Shown here piece by piece: positions 40,840-53,595 of a stretch of DNA of 64,000 bases. Origin of the DNA: Diadema setosum (taxonomy: Eukaryota > Echinodermata > Echinoidea > Diadematoida > Diadematidae); assembly GCA_033980235.1 (NCBI GenBank), contig CM067065.1:8263328-8327327 (forward strand). The letters are read 5' to 3'. A program made the position numbers and the translations under genes. The notes below the pieces were generated by a model, which saw nothing but the letters and a program-made list of their open reading frames with translations, had not been told where the DNA came from and searched no databases. The stretch's first letter is position 1. Every line of letters starts with the position of its first letter.

Positions 40840-41035
40840 GGTCACACACTAGAATCGCTCTGTTTTGGATATCTCAGCCATTTCAAAACCAATTTTCTTC
40901 AAATAAACGTTGAATTCCTTATGGAATTACATGCTCTTTCATATTACATATGAGGTTTCTCATTATCTCACCCAAAAATGCTAGAAACCTGAGATTAGGT
41001 CTCAACCAAAACTATACGATCCCTTTAATGCAACC
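40840..41035. repeat. Dispersed repeat (GATATCTCAGC family), copy 2
   Basis: GATATCTCAGCCATTTCAAA, CAAATAAACGTTGAATTCC, ATGCTCTTTCA and TCTCAACCAAAACTATACGA match the repeats at 18878-19140 and 56190-56460. Confidence 0.65.
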
Positions 41036-42139
41036 TTATAAGCGTGAATAGTAATCCCTCTTATACACATACGGCTTTAAATTGGCACGCAATATTATTG
41101 ATCTATATGAAGATTGATAGATCTTTAAATTCTTTCATGTAGACTTTCTATTCAAAACCACAGGAAACACAAGAAGTTACAGACGAACAAAGTACAATTT
41201 TACAAAGATTATATACGTTAGATTAAACAGAATCAAATTTATTTTCAGACAAAGAGGAGTTCGTGATATGATGTTTCACGATAAATGTGCTATGAATAAT
41301 GATATCTAAGAATACATCCGTGTGAAAAGATCTACAGCAGGAATGAAAATCGCGGTGTATCACAACTTTTTCTTGCAGACTTGCCCTGAAACAAAATGTC
41401 TAGAGATGCAAATTAGATAGAGCAAAAAAAAAAAAAAAATGTACTCTTTACAAAGTTGCTCACATTCACTTAACCCTTTGTGTGCCAGCTACTTTGGACA
41501 GTTTGTACAACGTTGTGGGGGTTTCTGCTCCTATCCCCAATCAAAAAGAAAACGACAACAAGAAGAAGAAACTGTTGAATAACACAAAAGTCGCAAGGAC
41601 ATAATGACTTATCAATGCAAAGCGATATTCATACTGATATATTGATATTTGCCGACGGTGGTTTGTGTTGTACTAAGAAGAGAGAATAGGTATACAAAGA
41701 CTGACAATAATTGTACCAAACCGATATATTGTTCACATTACAGGAGATTGGCTTAGATTTTAATGAAACTCGAAGAGAAATATTAATCTTGATACAACAT
41801 GTAATAACTCTTTTCATGCAGGGATACCAGTAATACGGCAACATATCAGTCATGATAAACATTGTCACCTATGGCTCCTTTTTTTTTTTAATAACAAAGA
41901 TAGATATTAAGCAAGTGCCTACTGCGTTCCTAAAACAAAACGCTCCCGCTCTGTCACACATCGTTCTTTAATGTCATTTGTACATGCATGTGACTTCTGT
42001 TCTAAATCAGAGCATAATTGAAATCAAATTTTACAGTGATTTTGTATAAGGGTTTATGAAGACGTGAAAGAGAAAGGGAATATGTTGCTGTCATTGATAA
42101 AACTTACAGAGTGTAAACGGTTAAAACAGTTGCATTTTA

Positions 42140-42450
42140 TGAGCTTTACGTCACGAGTCGTACATTCCAGGAGCTATACACCCACAAATTGTCCTGCCAT
42201 ACTGCCCAAGAGTCTCATACAGCCCACAAGTTAAAAAATCACCAGTCTTGTGACAAACAGACGTGATATCAACTAAAATAGGTCTGCGATCTAAATGCGG
42301 TCTCGGAGCTGGACACTAGGCCTTATTTGGCTACAGTCCCGCTCGTGGCCTGTTTTTTACTTGGTGTTAGTTTGGGTTTGTTTTACTTTCTCTAGCTTGT
42401 GGCTTGTATGACTCTTGGGTGAAAAGTTCGTGGAATGACCCTGTTAACAA
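42140..42450. repeat. Dispersed CACGAG/GTCATACAG repeat, copy 2
   Basis: CACGAGTCGTACATTCCAGG, CATACAGCCCACAAG, CTCGTGGCCTGTTTTTTAC and GTTCGTGGAATGACCCTGTT match the families at 39720-40150 and 60855-61385. Confidence 0.5.
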
Positions 42451-42701
42451 GAAACGCATGTCCTAGTGTAACTAATTCTAATAAGCTTGTAAGTATTCGT
42501 GATCACAAAAAAAGTAATGAACTCACAATATCAATGAAAAAAATCTTCGACACTCGCAAATAAAAAGAAACAAATAATGAACTTTCAAGACAATGCGCTC
42601 TTTCCTTTTTGTTATAAAGCGCTTTATTGCTGGTTGTTCAAACATAAGAACCGAAAGAACATAAGGATTAGTTCAGAATTTTTAATTAGAAGTGAACTTA
42701 C

Positions 42702-42900
42702 CAACGACCTGCACCGTTGGTTTCAAAGGGAACGAAAACTGTATCTTTACGAGGAGCATAAATCATCGAAATAAACCTTTGCCCGGCGCTGTCTGTTGTG
42801 AAAATGTCCAACCAAACTGAACCTGTGGACTACTTGAAAATCAATCTTCAACACAGGAGACAGATACCCCTGCAAACACACTGTCCAGCCAAAATGCATC
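42702..42900 (-). other. Orphan first exon of an LRR-family gene copy (5' leader)
   Basis: This block matches 56596-56780, the presumed leader exon of the LRR gene. It ends with the same kind of donor (GTCGTTG then GTAAGT), and shared words include GACCTGCACCG/GACGTCCGCAG, AAATCAATCTTC and CACAAACACA-like sequence. I find no matching LRR coding exon downstream (below 42700), so the rest of this copy is missing or beyond recognition. The transcription start is unknown. Confidence 0.55.
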
Positions 42901-42951
42901 ATTGACAATGTACGTAAATGGTATGAAATATCAAATTGCTTTTACAGGGGC

Positions 42952-45900
42952 GTCACCAGCTTTTTTTTTTCAAGGGGGTGCGTTTTGACATTAAATGTAA
43001 CCTGCGAGATTGTTTTTTTTTTTTTTGATTTATTGTTTCCTGTATCATCATGTGCATTTACATAATACACTGTACATAATATTATGCATGTATACATACA
43101 TTGTTAGTGGTACGTATTCATTGGCATTAACTTTAACATAGTGGAAAAATCAATGTGATTATAACATACGGGGGGTAGCGACGGTGTAAGATCCTCGTCG
43201 AGGGAGCGAAGCGACCGAGCGGGGGAGGGTGTGGGAGGGGATAATCCCCCTTCCACGGTAGGGACTTTGTGTAAAAACAGAGTATAAAAGTCCCGTTTAT
43301 AGGGCATTTTAAATCAAATTTTTAGAGATCTAAACATAGCGGAAAATTAACTGTAAAGGACTTTGATTATAACATACGGGGGTACATTATGTGACAGCGT
43401 GAGATCCTCGGCTCGGGAGTGAAGCGACCGAGCGGGGGAGGGTGTGGGAGTGGGATACCCGCTCCCACTGTAGGGACTTTTTGTAAAAGCAGGGTACAAA
43501 AGTCGCGTTTGTAGAGCATCTGAAAGCAAATTTCTGGGAATAAAGTATAGTAGAAATTCACTGTAAAGGACTATGATCATAACATACGGGGATACATTAA
43601 TGTGACGGTGTGAGATCCTCGGCGAGGGAGCGAAGCGACCGAGCGGGGGAGGGTGTGGGAGGTGGGTACTCCCTCGTACTGAAGGGACTTTTTGTAAAAG
43701 CAGGATACAAAAGTTGCGTTTTCAGGGCATTTTAAATAAAATTTCTGAGGATGTAAACATAGCTGAAAATTACATGTAACTGTAAAGGACTTATGATTAT
43801 AACATACGGGGGTACATTGTGACGGCATGAGATCCTCGGCGAGGGAGCGAAGCGACCGAACGTGGGGAGGACGTGGGAGGGGGATACCCCCTCCCACTTG
43901 TAGGGATTTTTTGTTAAAGCAGAGTACAAAAGTCGCATTTGTAGAGCATCTAAAAGCAAATTTCTGGGAATCAAACATAGTGGAAAATTCACTGCAAAGG
44001 ACTATGATTGTAACATACGGGGGGACATTTTGTGACGGTGTGAGCGGGGAGGGTTTGGGAGGGGGATACCCCATGCGACTGTAGGGACTTTTTGTAAAAG
44101 CAGGGTATAAAAGTCGCGTTTAAAGAGCATTTTAAAAGCAAATTTCTAGGTTATCAAACATAGTAAAAAAAAAAAACACTGCGAAGGACTGTGATCATAA
44201 CTTATGGAAACTATTCATTTTACTATAAGTACGGGCAGAGGGAGTAAGCCACTTTCAACGTGCCATTCGTCTGAAATGTATTCATTAAAAGCTTAAACGT
44301 GATCGCATTGTTCGAGCAATACAATTTGTTCTTATTTTAGCATATAAGCATAGAAGACAAGGACAAATGTAAGTTTACTAAATGCACGTGTCAGGGTGCA
44401 CACTCGAGAACGCGAAGCTACCATCTATATACACTAAGTTTACTCATAAGTAAATATTAGTGTCTAGATATAATAATGTAAATAGTGTATTATTCGCCCG
44501 TTTATGGGCGAAAATTTAGCATTTTCAGTTATGAAATTGACAACTTTTAGACGAGAAAAGTGCCTTTATATTTTATTGTTCATGTTGGTTTTTCAGTAAT
44601 TGATTAATTATTTGTTACAGGGGGCATGGGGGGGGGGCGGGCAAAAACTCGTTTTGCCCCCTGATGCACACTATATTTTCTGTGAAATACTCCGAAAATT
44701 GTTAGTACACAAACGTGTCGAGTCTTAATTTGTGGGTAGTAACCGAGCGGGGGAAACATAAATCAAAGAGGATGAAGGAACTTTTGAATATAGTTGAATT
44801 CAAGTGACAGATATCAAACCTGCTTTTTGATGAATTCTTCTGGAATTTGTCAATCCCCCAAGTTTGCTAAGTGTATGGTTGGAGACCTTACGGGGAGGGT
44901 GTGGGAGGGAATATCAACCTCCCACGCGAGGAGGTTTTTCATTTTCAGAATTGAAATTCAACAATCCGTTGCACAATGAATGAAATATTTGGACAGCTTT
45001 CTATTACAAAAAGAAGAAAATTTCCCTCATTTCGAGAATTGTAGGGTGACGTTTGCCCCCTTGTTCTCCGGGATTGATGCTCCTGCATACGAGGAAGCTG
45101 TTGCATTTTTAGAATTCAAATGAAAATAGATCATAAAGACATTTGAAATTTGGGAAGCTCTCACCCCCCCCCCCCCCGACTTTTAGTGTGCTAATAATAT
45201 GAAGGGAAACCAAGCGGGCTAAGGGATAATTGAAAGGAGATAATTATCCCCTCCCACACGACGGAACTTTTGTCTTTTTTTTAAGTGAAGTGACAGGTCT
45301 GGTGCACACTTGCGGTAAAACTTTTATAAATCTATCAATCTAAAGGTGCATTAAGTCCATGGAAAATAGACCAAACGGGAGAGGGAGTGAAAAGGGGTAT
45401 CCCCCTCCCACAGGAGAGAGACTTTTCATTTTTAGAACTGAAATTCAGCAACTTGGTGCACTCTTTGGGTGAAATATTTGGACAGATTTCTATCAATAAA
45501 GCAAGAAAATCTTCTCATCTCGGGAATTATGATTATGTGGGGGGATATGATATGCTAACCCTTGCAATATTTTTATGGGGGAACTTTTTTTCTGTCAAAA
45601 AAGCAAGAAAACCTTCTCATCTCGGGAAAGCAAATCTTCTAATCTAGGGAATTATTAATTGGGGGGTGCAAAATTATAACATGCTTGTCCCTCCAAATTT
45701 TTTTATGAAGCTTTATAAGGCTCGCACTTGGGCTCGCATTTTCAATTTGGACTGGTCAGAAATAAAGTGCTGTACATAGACCCTACATCCCTGCAGCACA
45801 CATACACGTACACGCAAACGTGTGCGTGCTCCGTACCGTACGACATGTCGAACTGTACGGTTGATAAATAGTAAACACTGTAAAATAGATATGCTGCCAG

Positions 45901-46098
45901 AGCCCGGGGTGCGATTTTTCCCCTTCGAATTTCTTGTCCCTGGTGCAAAATAAAATTAAAATAATAATAAAAAGATAATAAAAAACGAATAATTATTTAG
46001 CGTCCGGCGTTGAGGTCGCTCGCAGACTGATTTTTTTTTCTTTTGCCTGAAGGGGGGTGCGTTCGCACCCAACGCACCCCCCCCCCCCGGTGACGCCC
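42952..46098. mobile_element. ~3.1-kb insertion with GGGCGTCACC ends
   Basis: Left GGGGCGTCACCAGC and right GGTGACGCCC form short inverted ends. The insert splits a block that is duplicated near 56.8 kb, which supports these borders. It contains the satellite array at 43136-44207, degenerate related units at 44740-45650 (GGGAGGGTGTGGGAGG, CCCCTCCCAC), and GC homopolymers. No transposase is seen. Confidence 0.45.
43136..44207. repeat. Satellite array, ~210-bp unit, five copies
   Basis: Unit anchors AACATACGGG occur at about 43163, 43372, 43581, 43802 and 44013. Each unit continues with GAGATCCTCGGCGAGGGAGC, GAAGCGACCGAGCGGGGGAG, GGGTGTGGGAGG, CCCTCCCAC, AGGGACTTTTTGTAAAAGCA and AAAGTCGCGTTT. 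Units diverge by roughly 10 percent. Minus-strand frames here are repeat artefacts. Confidence 0.9.
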
Positions 46099-46099
46099 A

Positions 46100-47240
46100 T
46101 GCTTTCATCATATCTTCATTACCATTAACGATGTCCTCATTGATACAGGATGCAAATGATGCTTGAGAAAACAAATCTTTCCTTTTCACAGGTGAAAAGG
46201 AGCAAGTTTTCGTATCATTTTCAGTAACCTCCAAGGAAACCCTGAATGACATGTAAACATTTTTTTTTTCAAAAAAAGAAAAGAAGAAAAGAAAAGATGA
46301 ATGCCTGACATTTCAATCTATAGATAATCAATAAAGTCACCTTTCTAGCCTGGAAAGAATGGTGAGATTCAATCCTTAATATCTTCAATGACAGAGGAAC
46401 CATTAGAAGAAGCCGTAGGCACGTTAGCAGTACTCGATTGGAATAAAAACACAGTTTGTTTTTTGTTTTTGTTTTGTTTCGTATTTTAATCCTTTACATA
46501 TTTCACGGTCTTGAGTATTATGCAATCCTTGTCATCTATATGCCCTGCATGCTTGTCGCGATGTTTGTAAGAACTCTCAAGGTTATTTGGCGAAACTGGT
46601 GAGGACAGACTATTGTTTAGTCGAGTATTCCTTTATGACGTAATAATATTCGGAATAGGTTAATAAAGTAAATCCACCGTTCTCCTGAGATCCTTAATCT
46701 ATGACATCAATCATTTGGCGTCTGAATACAAAATGTAGTGTCTTTCTATAAGTTTTTTTTTGTTTTATCACATATTTGCACGATAATGGAGAAGGATGGA
46801 TCAAATGCTCAACATCACGCCAGCTCAGCTTGGGTTAGACTTCATCTGAATTTTGTTCTTTTTATTTAAAGCTCGTATATAAATCTTGAGATGGGAGGCA
46901 AATTATCATGTTGAGTAAGTCGTCTCTCCATCAAAATAATGCTCACTCTCTATTGCAGTGACAAGGAACAATAGATTGAATACAACTAATTCTTGCATCT
47001 GATCAGTATATGCGACATTTCAGATTGCAAATATTTAAAGATATATTGATGGAAGAGCCTGCCACTCATTAAGTTTAGATCCCACCTAGGTCCCTCTGTC
47101 TCTAACATTAGTAACAAACAAAGACAACACATAACCTTCTTCATCAATAAATGACAATGAAGTCAAGTTGATAGGGTCAATTTGATTTGTCATACTCTGT
47201 TGTAATGACACAACTTGAATATTTGGCCGTGTGCTATTTC
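46100..47240 (-). repeat. Duplicated block upstream of the orphan exon
   Basis: Resembles 56820-58300. Shared stretches include ATCTATATGCCCTGCAT / ATCTATGCCCCGCAT, CGTCTGAATACAAAAT, TGCTCACTCTCTATTGCAGT / TGCTCACTTTCTATAGCAGT and ACATTTCAGATT. It represents the 5' flank of a tandemly duplicated gene. No coding exon is evident. Confidence 0.65.
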
Positions 47241-47584
47241 GGTCCATCTATGATAAGTTTTGTGCACGTTTAATGTCCCAAGGTCGCAACTGATGTTGAT
47301 ACCAAAAAAAAAAAAAATCGCTTTATACAATGCCAATGTCGTGTGGTTCCACTACAACGGGTTATTCACATAATTGTCTTCAAATACTAATGATATCTGG
47401 GTTTTTTGTCTTTACGAAGTTCGTAATCAAACAACAACAATAGCAACAACAACAACAACTACAAAGTTTCACTATCAAAATGAAGATATATCTTTTACTT
47501 AATTTTACTGAGGTGGGATGGAAACTTCGGCAGCCTAGAAGGTAGGAAGCCGTTAGGTACCACCAACGGCGTAAATCCATACTG

Positions 47585-48245
47585 AGAAGTGGGGGGGGGG
47601 GGGGGGATGGTCACCATCACCACGATTACAAGCCCATTACCGGACCGGCGCAGCCTTTTTTTTTTGGGGGGGGGGGGGGAAGAAGCTTTGTGCCCCCCTC
47701 CCCCCCCCCCCCCCCCCCACACACACACACATACTTTACAGGGATCGGATGCCCCCTCTTTTGCATGACATATAAAGTGGGAGAAAAGTGGCAGCAACAA
47801 CATAAAGACTTTTTGTTCTTGTTGCTTTTTTTTTTTGCTTGTCAGACGACTTTCGGCGGAAAATCAGACCTTAAAAGAATGAAAACATTTTTTTTTTTTT
47901 TGTGGAAATATCTGTGAGAGGGAGCGGAACGACCGAACGGGGGAAGGACCTGAAATTCAGCGATCTGGTGCTCACTTGTGGTGAAAATTTTCTTTTCTTT
48001 TCTTTAAAAAAACAATAAGAAAATGAAATATTCACAATATATTATTGAATGACAAAATCGTGGTATTTCAGCTCTTGCTGTGCGACATCACTGTGAAGGC
48101 CTACTAAATAATGGGGTCTATCATCGGCGTAGACAGGTTTTGATCTTAGGAGGAGCGGTTATGTGAGGGAACGAATCAAGCGAGGGGGGGGGGGGGAAGG
48201 GTATGGTAGGGGGGTTTCCCCCTCCTACGGTGAAATCTCTTTGCG
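47585..48245. repeat. GC homopolymers and degenerate satellite units
   Basis: Runs of G (47591-47606, 47666-47679) and C (47694-47718) with a CA run, then units with GAGCGGAACGACCGAACGGG and GAAATTCAGCGATCTGGTGC related to the neighbouring arrays. There is no gene. Confidence 0.6.
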
Positions 48246-49605
48246 TCGAAAACTTTGACATTTTTCAGTCCAAAAACTGCCGTTTGTAGCTACATTCTTC
48301 GCTTTGGAAATTAAGGGGGCACACCAGGCGCAACTGCTGTCAATCACTGGCAGCAGCATCAGGAGAATGGCATAGCGATTAAATGCGAGCGAGCGGAGCG
48401 AGCGAGCATGAAAATGTTAACATTTTACAGTCTAAAAACTGCCGTTTGTAGCTATACTTTTTCGCTTTGGAAATTAAGGGGGGCCGCATTAGGCGCAACT
48501 GCTTGCAATTACTGGCAGCAACATCAGGAGAATGGCATAGCAGTTAAATGCGAGCGAGCGGGGCGAGCGAGCTTGAAAATTTTGACACTTTACAGTCCAA
48601 AGACTGCCGTTTGTGGCTGTATTTTTTCGCTTTGGAAATTATGGGGGCACACCGGGCGCAACTGCCGGCAATCGGGCAGCAACATCAGAATGGCGTAACG
48701 ATTAAATGCGAGCGAGCGAAGCGAGTGAGCTTGAAAATTTTGATATTTTACAGTCCCACATGTCCTATATGGCTGTACTAGTATTTTTTCGCTTTGGAAA
48801 TTAAGGTGGGGGGGGCGCACCGGGCAAAAACTGCTGGCAATTACTGGCAGCAACATCAGGAGAATGGCATAATGATTAAATGCGAGCGAGCGAAGCGAAT
48901 GAGATTTAAAATTTTGACATTTTCCAGTCCCAAAAACTGTCGTTTGTAGCTATATTTTTCGCTTTGGAAATTAAGGGGGCGCACCGGGCGAAAACTGCTG
49001 GCAATTACTGGAAGCAACATCAGGAGAATGGAATAATAATTAAATGCGAGCGAGCGAAGCGAGCGAGCTTCAAAATTTTGGTATTTTACAGTCCCCAAAC
49101 TGCCGTTTGTAGCTATACCTTTTCGCTTTGGAAATTTAGGGGGCACTCCGAGTGCAACTGCCGGCAGTTACTGGCAGCAACATCAGGAGAATGGCATAGC
49201 GGTTAAATGCGAGCGAGCTTGAAAATTTTGACATTTTACAGTCCAAAGACTGCCGTTTGTGGCTGTATTTTTTCGCTTTGGAAATTATGGGGGCACACCG
49301 GGCGCAACTGCCGGCAATTACTGGCAGCAACATCAGGAGAATGGCATACTGATTAAATGCTAGCGAGCGAAGCGAGTGAGCTCGAAAATTTTGACATTTT
49401 TCAGTCCTAAAAACTGTCGTTTGTAGCTATATTTTTGCTTTGGAAATTAAGGGGGCGCACTGGGTGCACCTGCTGTCAATCACTGGCAGCAACATCAGGA
49501 GAATGGCATAGCGGTTAAATGCGAGCGAGCGGAGCGAGCGAGCTTTAAAATTTTATCATTTTACACTCCAAAAGCTGCCGTTTGTAGCTATATTTTTCGC
49601 TTTTG
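48246..49605. repeat. Satellite array, ~160-bp unit, eight copies
   Basis: Anchors AAATGCGAGCGAGC occur near 48380, 48547, 48703, 48878, 49042, 49206, 49355 (variant AAATGCTAGC) and 49516. Each is followed by TTTTGACATTTTACAGTCC, AAACTGCCGTTTGTAGCTAT, TTCGCTTTGGAAATTAAGGG and ACTGGCAGCAACATCAGGAG. Spacing ranges from 149 to 175. Open frames across it are repeat-derived. Confidence 0.92.
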
Positions 49606-50506
49606 TTTGTCCCACTTTTATTTGAGAACCACCCCCCCCCCCATCGACGCCTCTAAACATATTAGGTTGCTTTTGTTAAGTGAAAGATCTGCTGCACACT
49701 CTTTGATAAATTAGGGAATATACGTCTATGTCAAAAGTGTACAAAGTTTATTCCTTATCCTGTATAGCGGACCTTTTGCATGTTCATGATTGCAATACAA
49801 CGATCTGGTGCATAGTTCTTGCGATATTTGGACAATTTCCCATTAAGAAAGTTCGACATTTGTCCTCATCTCGGGAATTGCTTGGGGGATAAATGATTTG
49901 TCTGTCTAAACGCTTCCTTTGGGGCGGGGCAAATGCCCCTTTGTCCCCCATAGATCCGACGTCCCTGATCTTCCCTTGGTATGCCCATAGATGTATCCTG
50001 ACTGAGTCATCAGACACTGTTGTTTCTCAGGAATGATTCAGGAAATGGAGGGGATTCAATTATGGCGATAAAGTTGTTGTTATTGTTTGTTTGTATGTTT
50101 TCGTACATATTTTGCAGATGGTCCCCAGTCACTCGCGTCATAGCATGTTTACATGTAGACCTATACTATTTGACGTTGTCAACGCCTGAGCCATATCTTA
50201 CAGTGTATGTTGATGTTACTTTCTTCGCGAGCGAGCGAAGCGAGCGAGCGCTGGAGAAAATTATACATTTCCCTACAAGATAGAATACTGTTCAGTCTGA
50301 ACCTGTCTGTTACCTGTCTGAAGGCCGGCGTACAAACGTCATGCATTATGCCAAAATTGATACAATCACTTTTCTGCTTCCTCCATTTTTCCCCCTCAAA
50401 ATTCAGGGGGAGGGGATATATCCCCCCCCCCCCATCCCCCCGGGATTTACGCCCATGGATACCACATTATCCTATAAACGGTTCAATACAGATTTGCTAC
50501 CATGGC
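49606..50506. other. 3' flank of the LRR gene; no gene seen
   Basis: Contains a C run near 49632, a GCGAGCGAGCGAAGCGAGCG word at 50227 (from the adjacent satellite family), and C-rich sequence near 50410-50440. No splice-supported exon. Confidence 0.4.
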
Positions 50507-51635
50507 TCAAATCAGCTGCAGCATGCCACCAAATATAAAACAAATAACAGAGGCAAGAAGAAATTGTAAAGTGCACAATTCTAAGTTAAGTGCACAGCTT
50601 TTGACTGAACCGTCAGCAATCTTGGCGATGGTTATGGAAACACTGGACCGCCTCTTTGTCGTACAGACCAACGACATGTTTTGCGAACCCCCTCTGTACA
50701 TATCTACTGGAGATACGTCTATAGATATGGCAATATCAACCACCAAGTGTGTGCTTATGTCTGCAGTGCTACAAGATAAATCGAGTTCTTGGTCAATGAT
50801 TGAGACATCTAAATCTATAGCAGTATCTGTTTGACGATACATGTTGAAATTACCACCATAATCACCGGATGGAATTGATTTCGAAATCGACCACGTGATA
50901 TTCGGTTCAGGATATGACGTAATAGGGCACGTCACTGATATTGTCGAATTATTGGCGACGCAAACCTGTCCACTCTCAATGAACGGTGGATATGGGAAAT
51001 TTTCTTCAACCAGATCAGATACAGAGTGTCCCTCATTTACTGCAGGCGTGGAACAAACAGCATTTTGGAAAACCAAAATATCTTCGATGCTTGTTAGCCA
51101 ACGTTGACTACAATCACAGACGAGTGGATTATTCTCTGAGATCACTGTAAGGTGAAACAAAGGCATGTTCCTTAAGCTCGTAGGAACAATGCCTTCCGTT
51201 AGATATTTTAGATTGTTACTTGAAATATCAAGTAAGGAGAGGCGAGGAAAAATACTGAGATATGATTTATCATCCCTTAACCCCACCAAAAAAAGATTAT
51301 TTCCTCTTAAGATCAATTTCTGTAATGGATGAAAACAGTCTTCTCTTCTATATTTCGGTAAAAAGGTAATTTGATTGTAAGATAGGTCAATACTCAGAAC
51401 TTGTGGGTAGAGACCTCTGAAAATGTCAAAGTCAAGAACTTTCAGAAGGTTGCCGGATAGGTTCAAATAAAAAGCTGATGGAGCGAACATTTTGGGAACG
51501 TCAGTCAATCCACTGGCTGAATATTGTAGCAAATCCAAAGTTGCTCCATAGAATGCTGGCATTGTAGCTTGGAATGTATAGGAGGTGAAAATAATGTTAT
51601 TTCTTCTAGAAAAATTGCACGCCCATATGTCAATA

Positions 51636-51650
51636 GGTGAATAAAAACTG
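51636..51650. other. Frameshift 4 in the LRR gene
   Basis: The frame ending VIDNSVF continues in the next phase as SPIDIWACNFSRR and on to FQATMPAFYG. Loss of one T in the TTTTTA run would explain it. Confidence 0.65.
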
Positions 51651-52483
51651 AGTTATCGATAACTGTTGTCTTCAAGAAAATACTATGTGGAATTGACGAC
51701 ATGCAACGGCTTTTATTTGTTTCATTAATTCTTCTCCCAGTCAAGGCAAAGTGTTCTCTTGTGGGACCGATAATATCGTTGCAGGTGAATTTCATGTTGG
51801 ATGAGAGTTCGAGACTTAGCGACGAAATGTGTTCAAGATTCCTGATTAACCCGGGAAATGTAAGCACTGCTCCATTGTTACCAAGGCAGGCAGAGTTTAT
51901 TGGCAGGTCTTCTAGAACACGTGTGTCCAAGAACTCTATAGGATTCTGGCATAAGTCTATATAGGACAGTTGTGGAAAATTAAGTGCAAGGTTTGGAGGT
52001 ATCTGTGATAACCTGCTACCTCCTAAATCCAGAAATATCAATGAAGGAATAGTACTTTCCATCTCCGTAAGCCCAGTATTTTGCAGATGGAGATGGGTTA
52101 TTTGGGGAGTCTTAGAAAACGCTAATGGGTGAATGTAGTTAATTGGATTGTTGTTGAAGTTTGCTGTTTTGAGTTGTGGTGAGATCGGGATCGCCATAAT
52201 AGCCTTGACAATGTTATCGGTCATGACCAGTGTTTCCAGGCTATAGATTCTGTCAAATGTATAGTGATCCAGAACATCAATGTCATTATTGCATATATAC
52301 AGATTCTTAACATACAGCATATCTGGTAGAGCTAGCGAGTCACGAATGCGGTTCTTGCCGAGGTCCAGAACCTCAAGATGAACGACGGAAAATGCATCCG
52401 AACTTATAGAAGAAATTCTATTCTTATAGAGGGAGAGCGCGTGTAAGTATGGAGTTTGGAATTGTCCAGTTATTGAGTTTATC

Positions 52484-52498
52484 TCATTCTCGCAGAAT
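52484..52498. other. Frameshift 3 in the LRR gene
   Basis: HLILRE runs into a TGA, while the next frame reads NEINSITGQFQ. The paralogue has GGCGAGAATGAA where this copy has CGAGAATGAG, indicating loss of one base. Confidence 0.75.
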
Positions 52499-52689
52499 AA
52501 GATGTTCAAGTCTGGGAAGATTTTGGAAAGTCGAAGCTTGCACCGACTGAATTTTGTTGTCTGTCAAGTCGACAAACTGTAGCATTTTCAAGCCGGAAAT
52601 ATCTGGTACTGTGCGGAGTTTGTTGCTCGAAGCGTGTAGAACAGACAAGTAGGATAATAAGCACACGTGCCGGAGCTCTTCTACCGAAG

Positions 52690-52715
52690 ATGAGTAGAGC
52701 CTGAAAACCTTTAGG
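52690..52715. other. Frameshift 2 in the LRR gene
   Basis: The frame ends SFSNHSS then TAA. The paralogue has four more bases in the corresponding interval between TCCTCC and TCGGTA, so this is a net four-base loss. Confidence 0.65.
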
Positions 52716-53029
52716 AGGAATGGTTACTGAAGGAAATCATTTGAAGAGGACTATCAACAATCAAAACAGATGTTAGACTTGGAATGTTGTGGAGGAGAGA
52801 TAGAAGTTGCATGTTTTTGTTGCTCGCGTCAACAACGATGCTTTCTAGACGCCCAAAGTCAGTGGAAATATTGCCTAGAGAACTTTGTTGATTTGAGAGA
52901 TGGAGAGATCGCAAATTAGGGAGCCCTCCTATCGGCGAAAACTCGCTTAATCTGTTTCCGTACAGAAAAAGGTAACTTAAGGTAGGTGAAAATGCATTGG
53001 TAGCAACCCAAGATATGTGATTATCTCCC

Positions 53030-53042
53030 AAATCTCTGTGCC
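53030..53042. other. Frameshift 1 in the LRR gene
   Basis: Compared with the paralogue at 59673-60026 (PKLNKVNLGDNRISW), this copy lacks one base between AAATTGGGCACAGAG and ATTTGGGAGAT. The downstream frame LGDNHISW resumes in the next phase. Confidence 0.75.
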
Positions 53043-53595
53043 CAATTTTGGAATGCGAAAGGTTCCAGGAAGTATGCACTTCAGTCGATTATTGTTAAGC
53101 CTAATTGTTTCGAGTTGTAGGATCGGAACATCGCTGCGGAGTTCTGTCGTAATTTCACTAATTGCATTATCTTTCAAATGGAGTGACTGGAGGGAAGTAT
53201 TGTTGTGAAACGAAGGGATCGTAGTAAGTAGATTTTTAGCGAGCGATACACTGTTAAGCTCTCTCATAGGCAAGAATATATTCCTTGGAATACCCCGCAA
53301 TGAATTTTCGTCGAGAGTAAGCCATTCAATTTCTGGTATTTCTTGGAAAAGTTCCAGAGATCTTTCTAATAACACTTTCTGGTCGTCGCTGTAGACACTT
53401 GATAAACTATTGTTGAGGCAAGTTGAAGAAGGAACATCAAAAACCTTTGTGCAGGATACACTTCGGACAGCAGGAACACAGTCACATATTTCACATATCC
53501 TTCCCGCCAAAGTCGATGAAACGAGTGAAGAAATCACACACAATATCACAAAAAGTCTGTTCGTGCAAGACCAGTTTCTCATCTTCTTCTCTTTC

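Noticed and set aside
42577..42774. 65-aa plus-strand frame
   Set aside because: It overlaps the inferred minus-strand leader exon and intron of the LRR copy and has no recognisable feature.
43136..49605. CRISPR-like array or protein-coding repeats
   Set aside because: Units are 150-220 bp with no short conserved repeat and unique spacer pattern, in animal DNA. They are satellites, and the frames shift from unit to unit.
50507..53582. Several separate LRR genes
   Set aside because: The pieces are consecutive parts of one protein in shifted frames, as the order of LRRs and the paralogue show.
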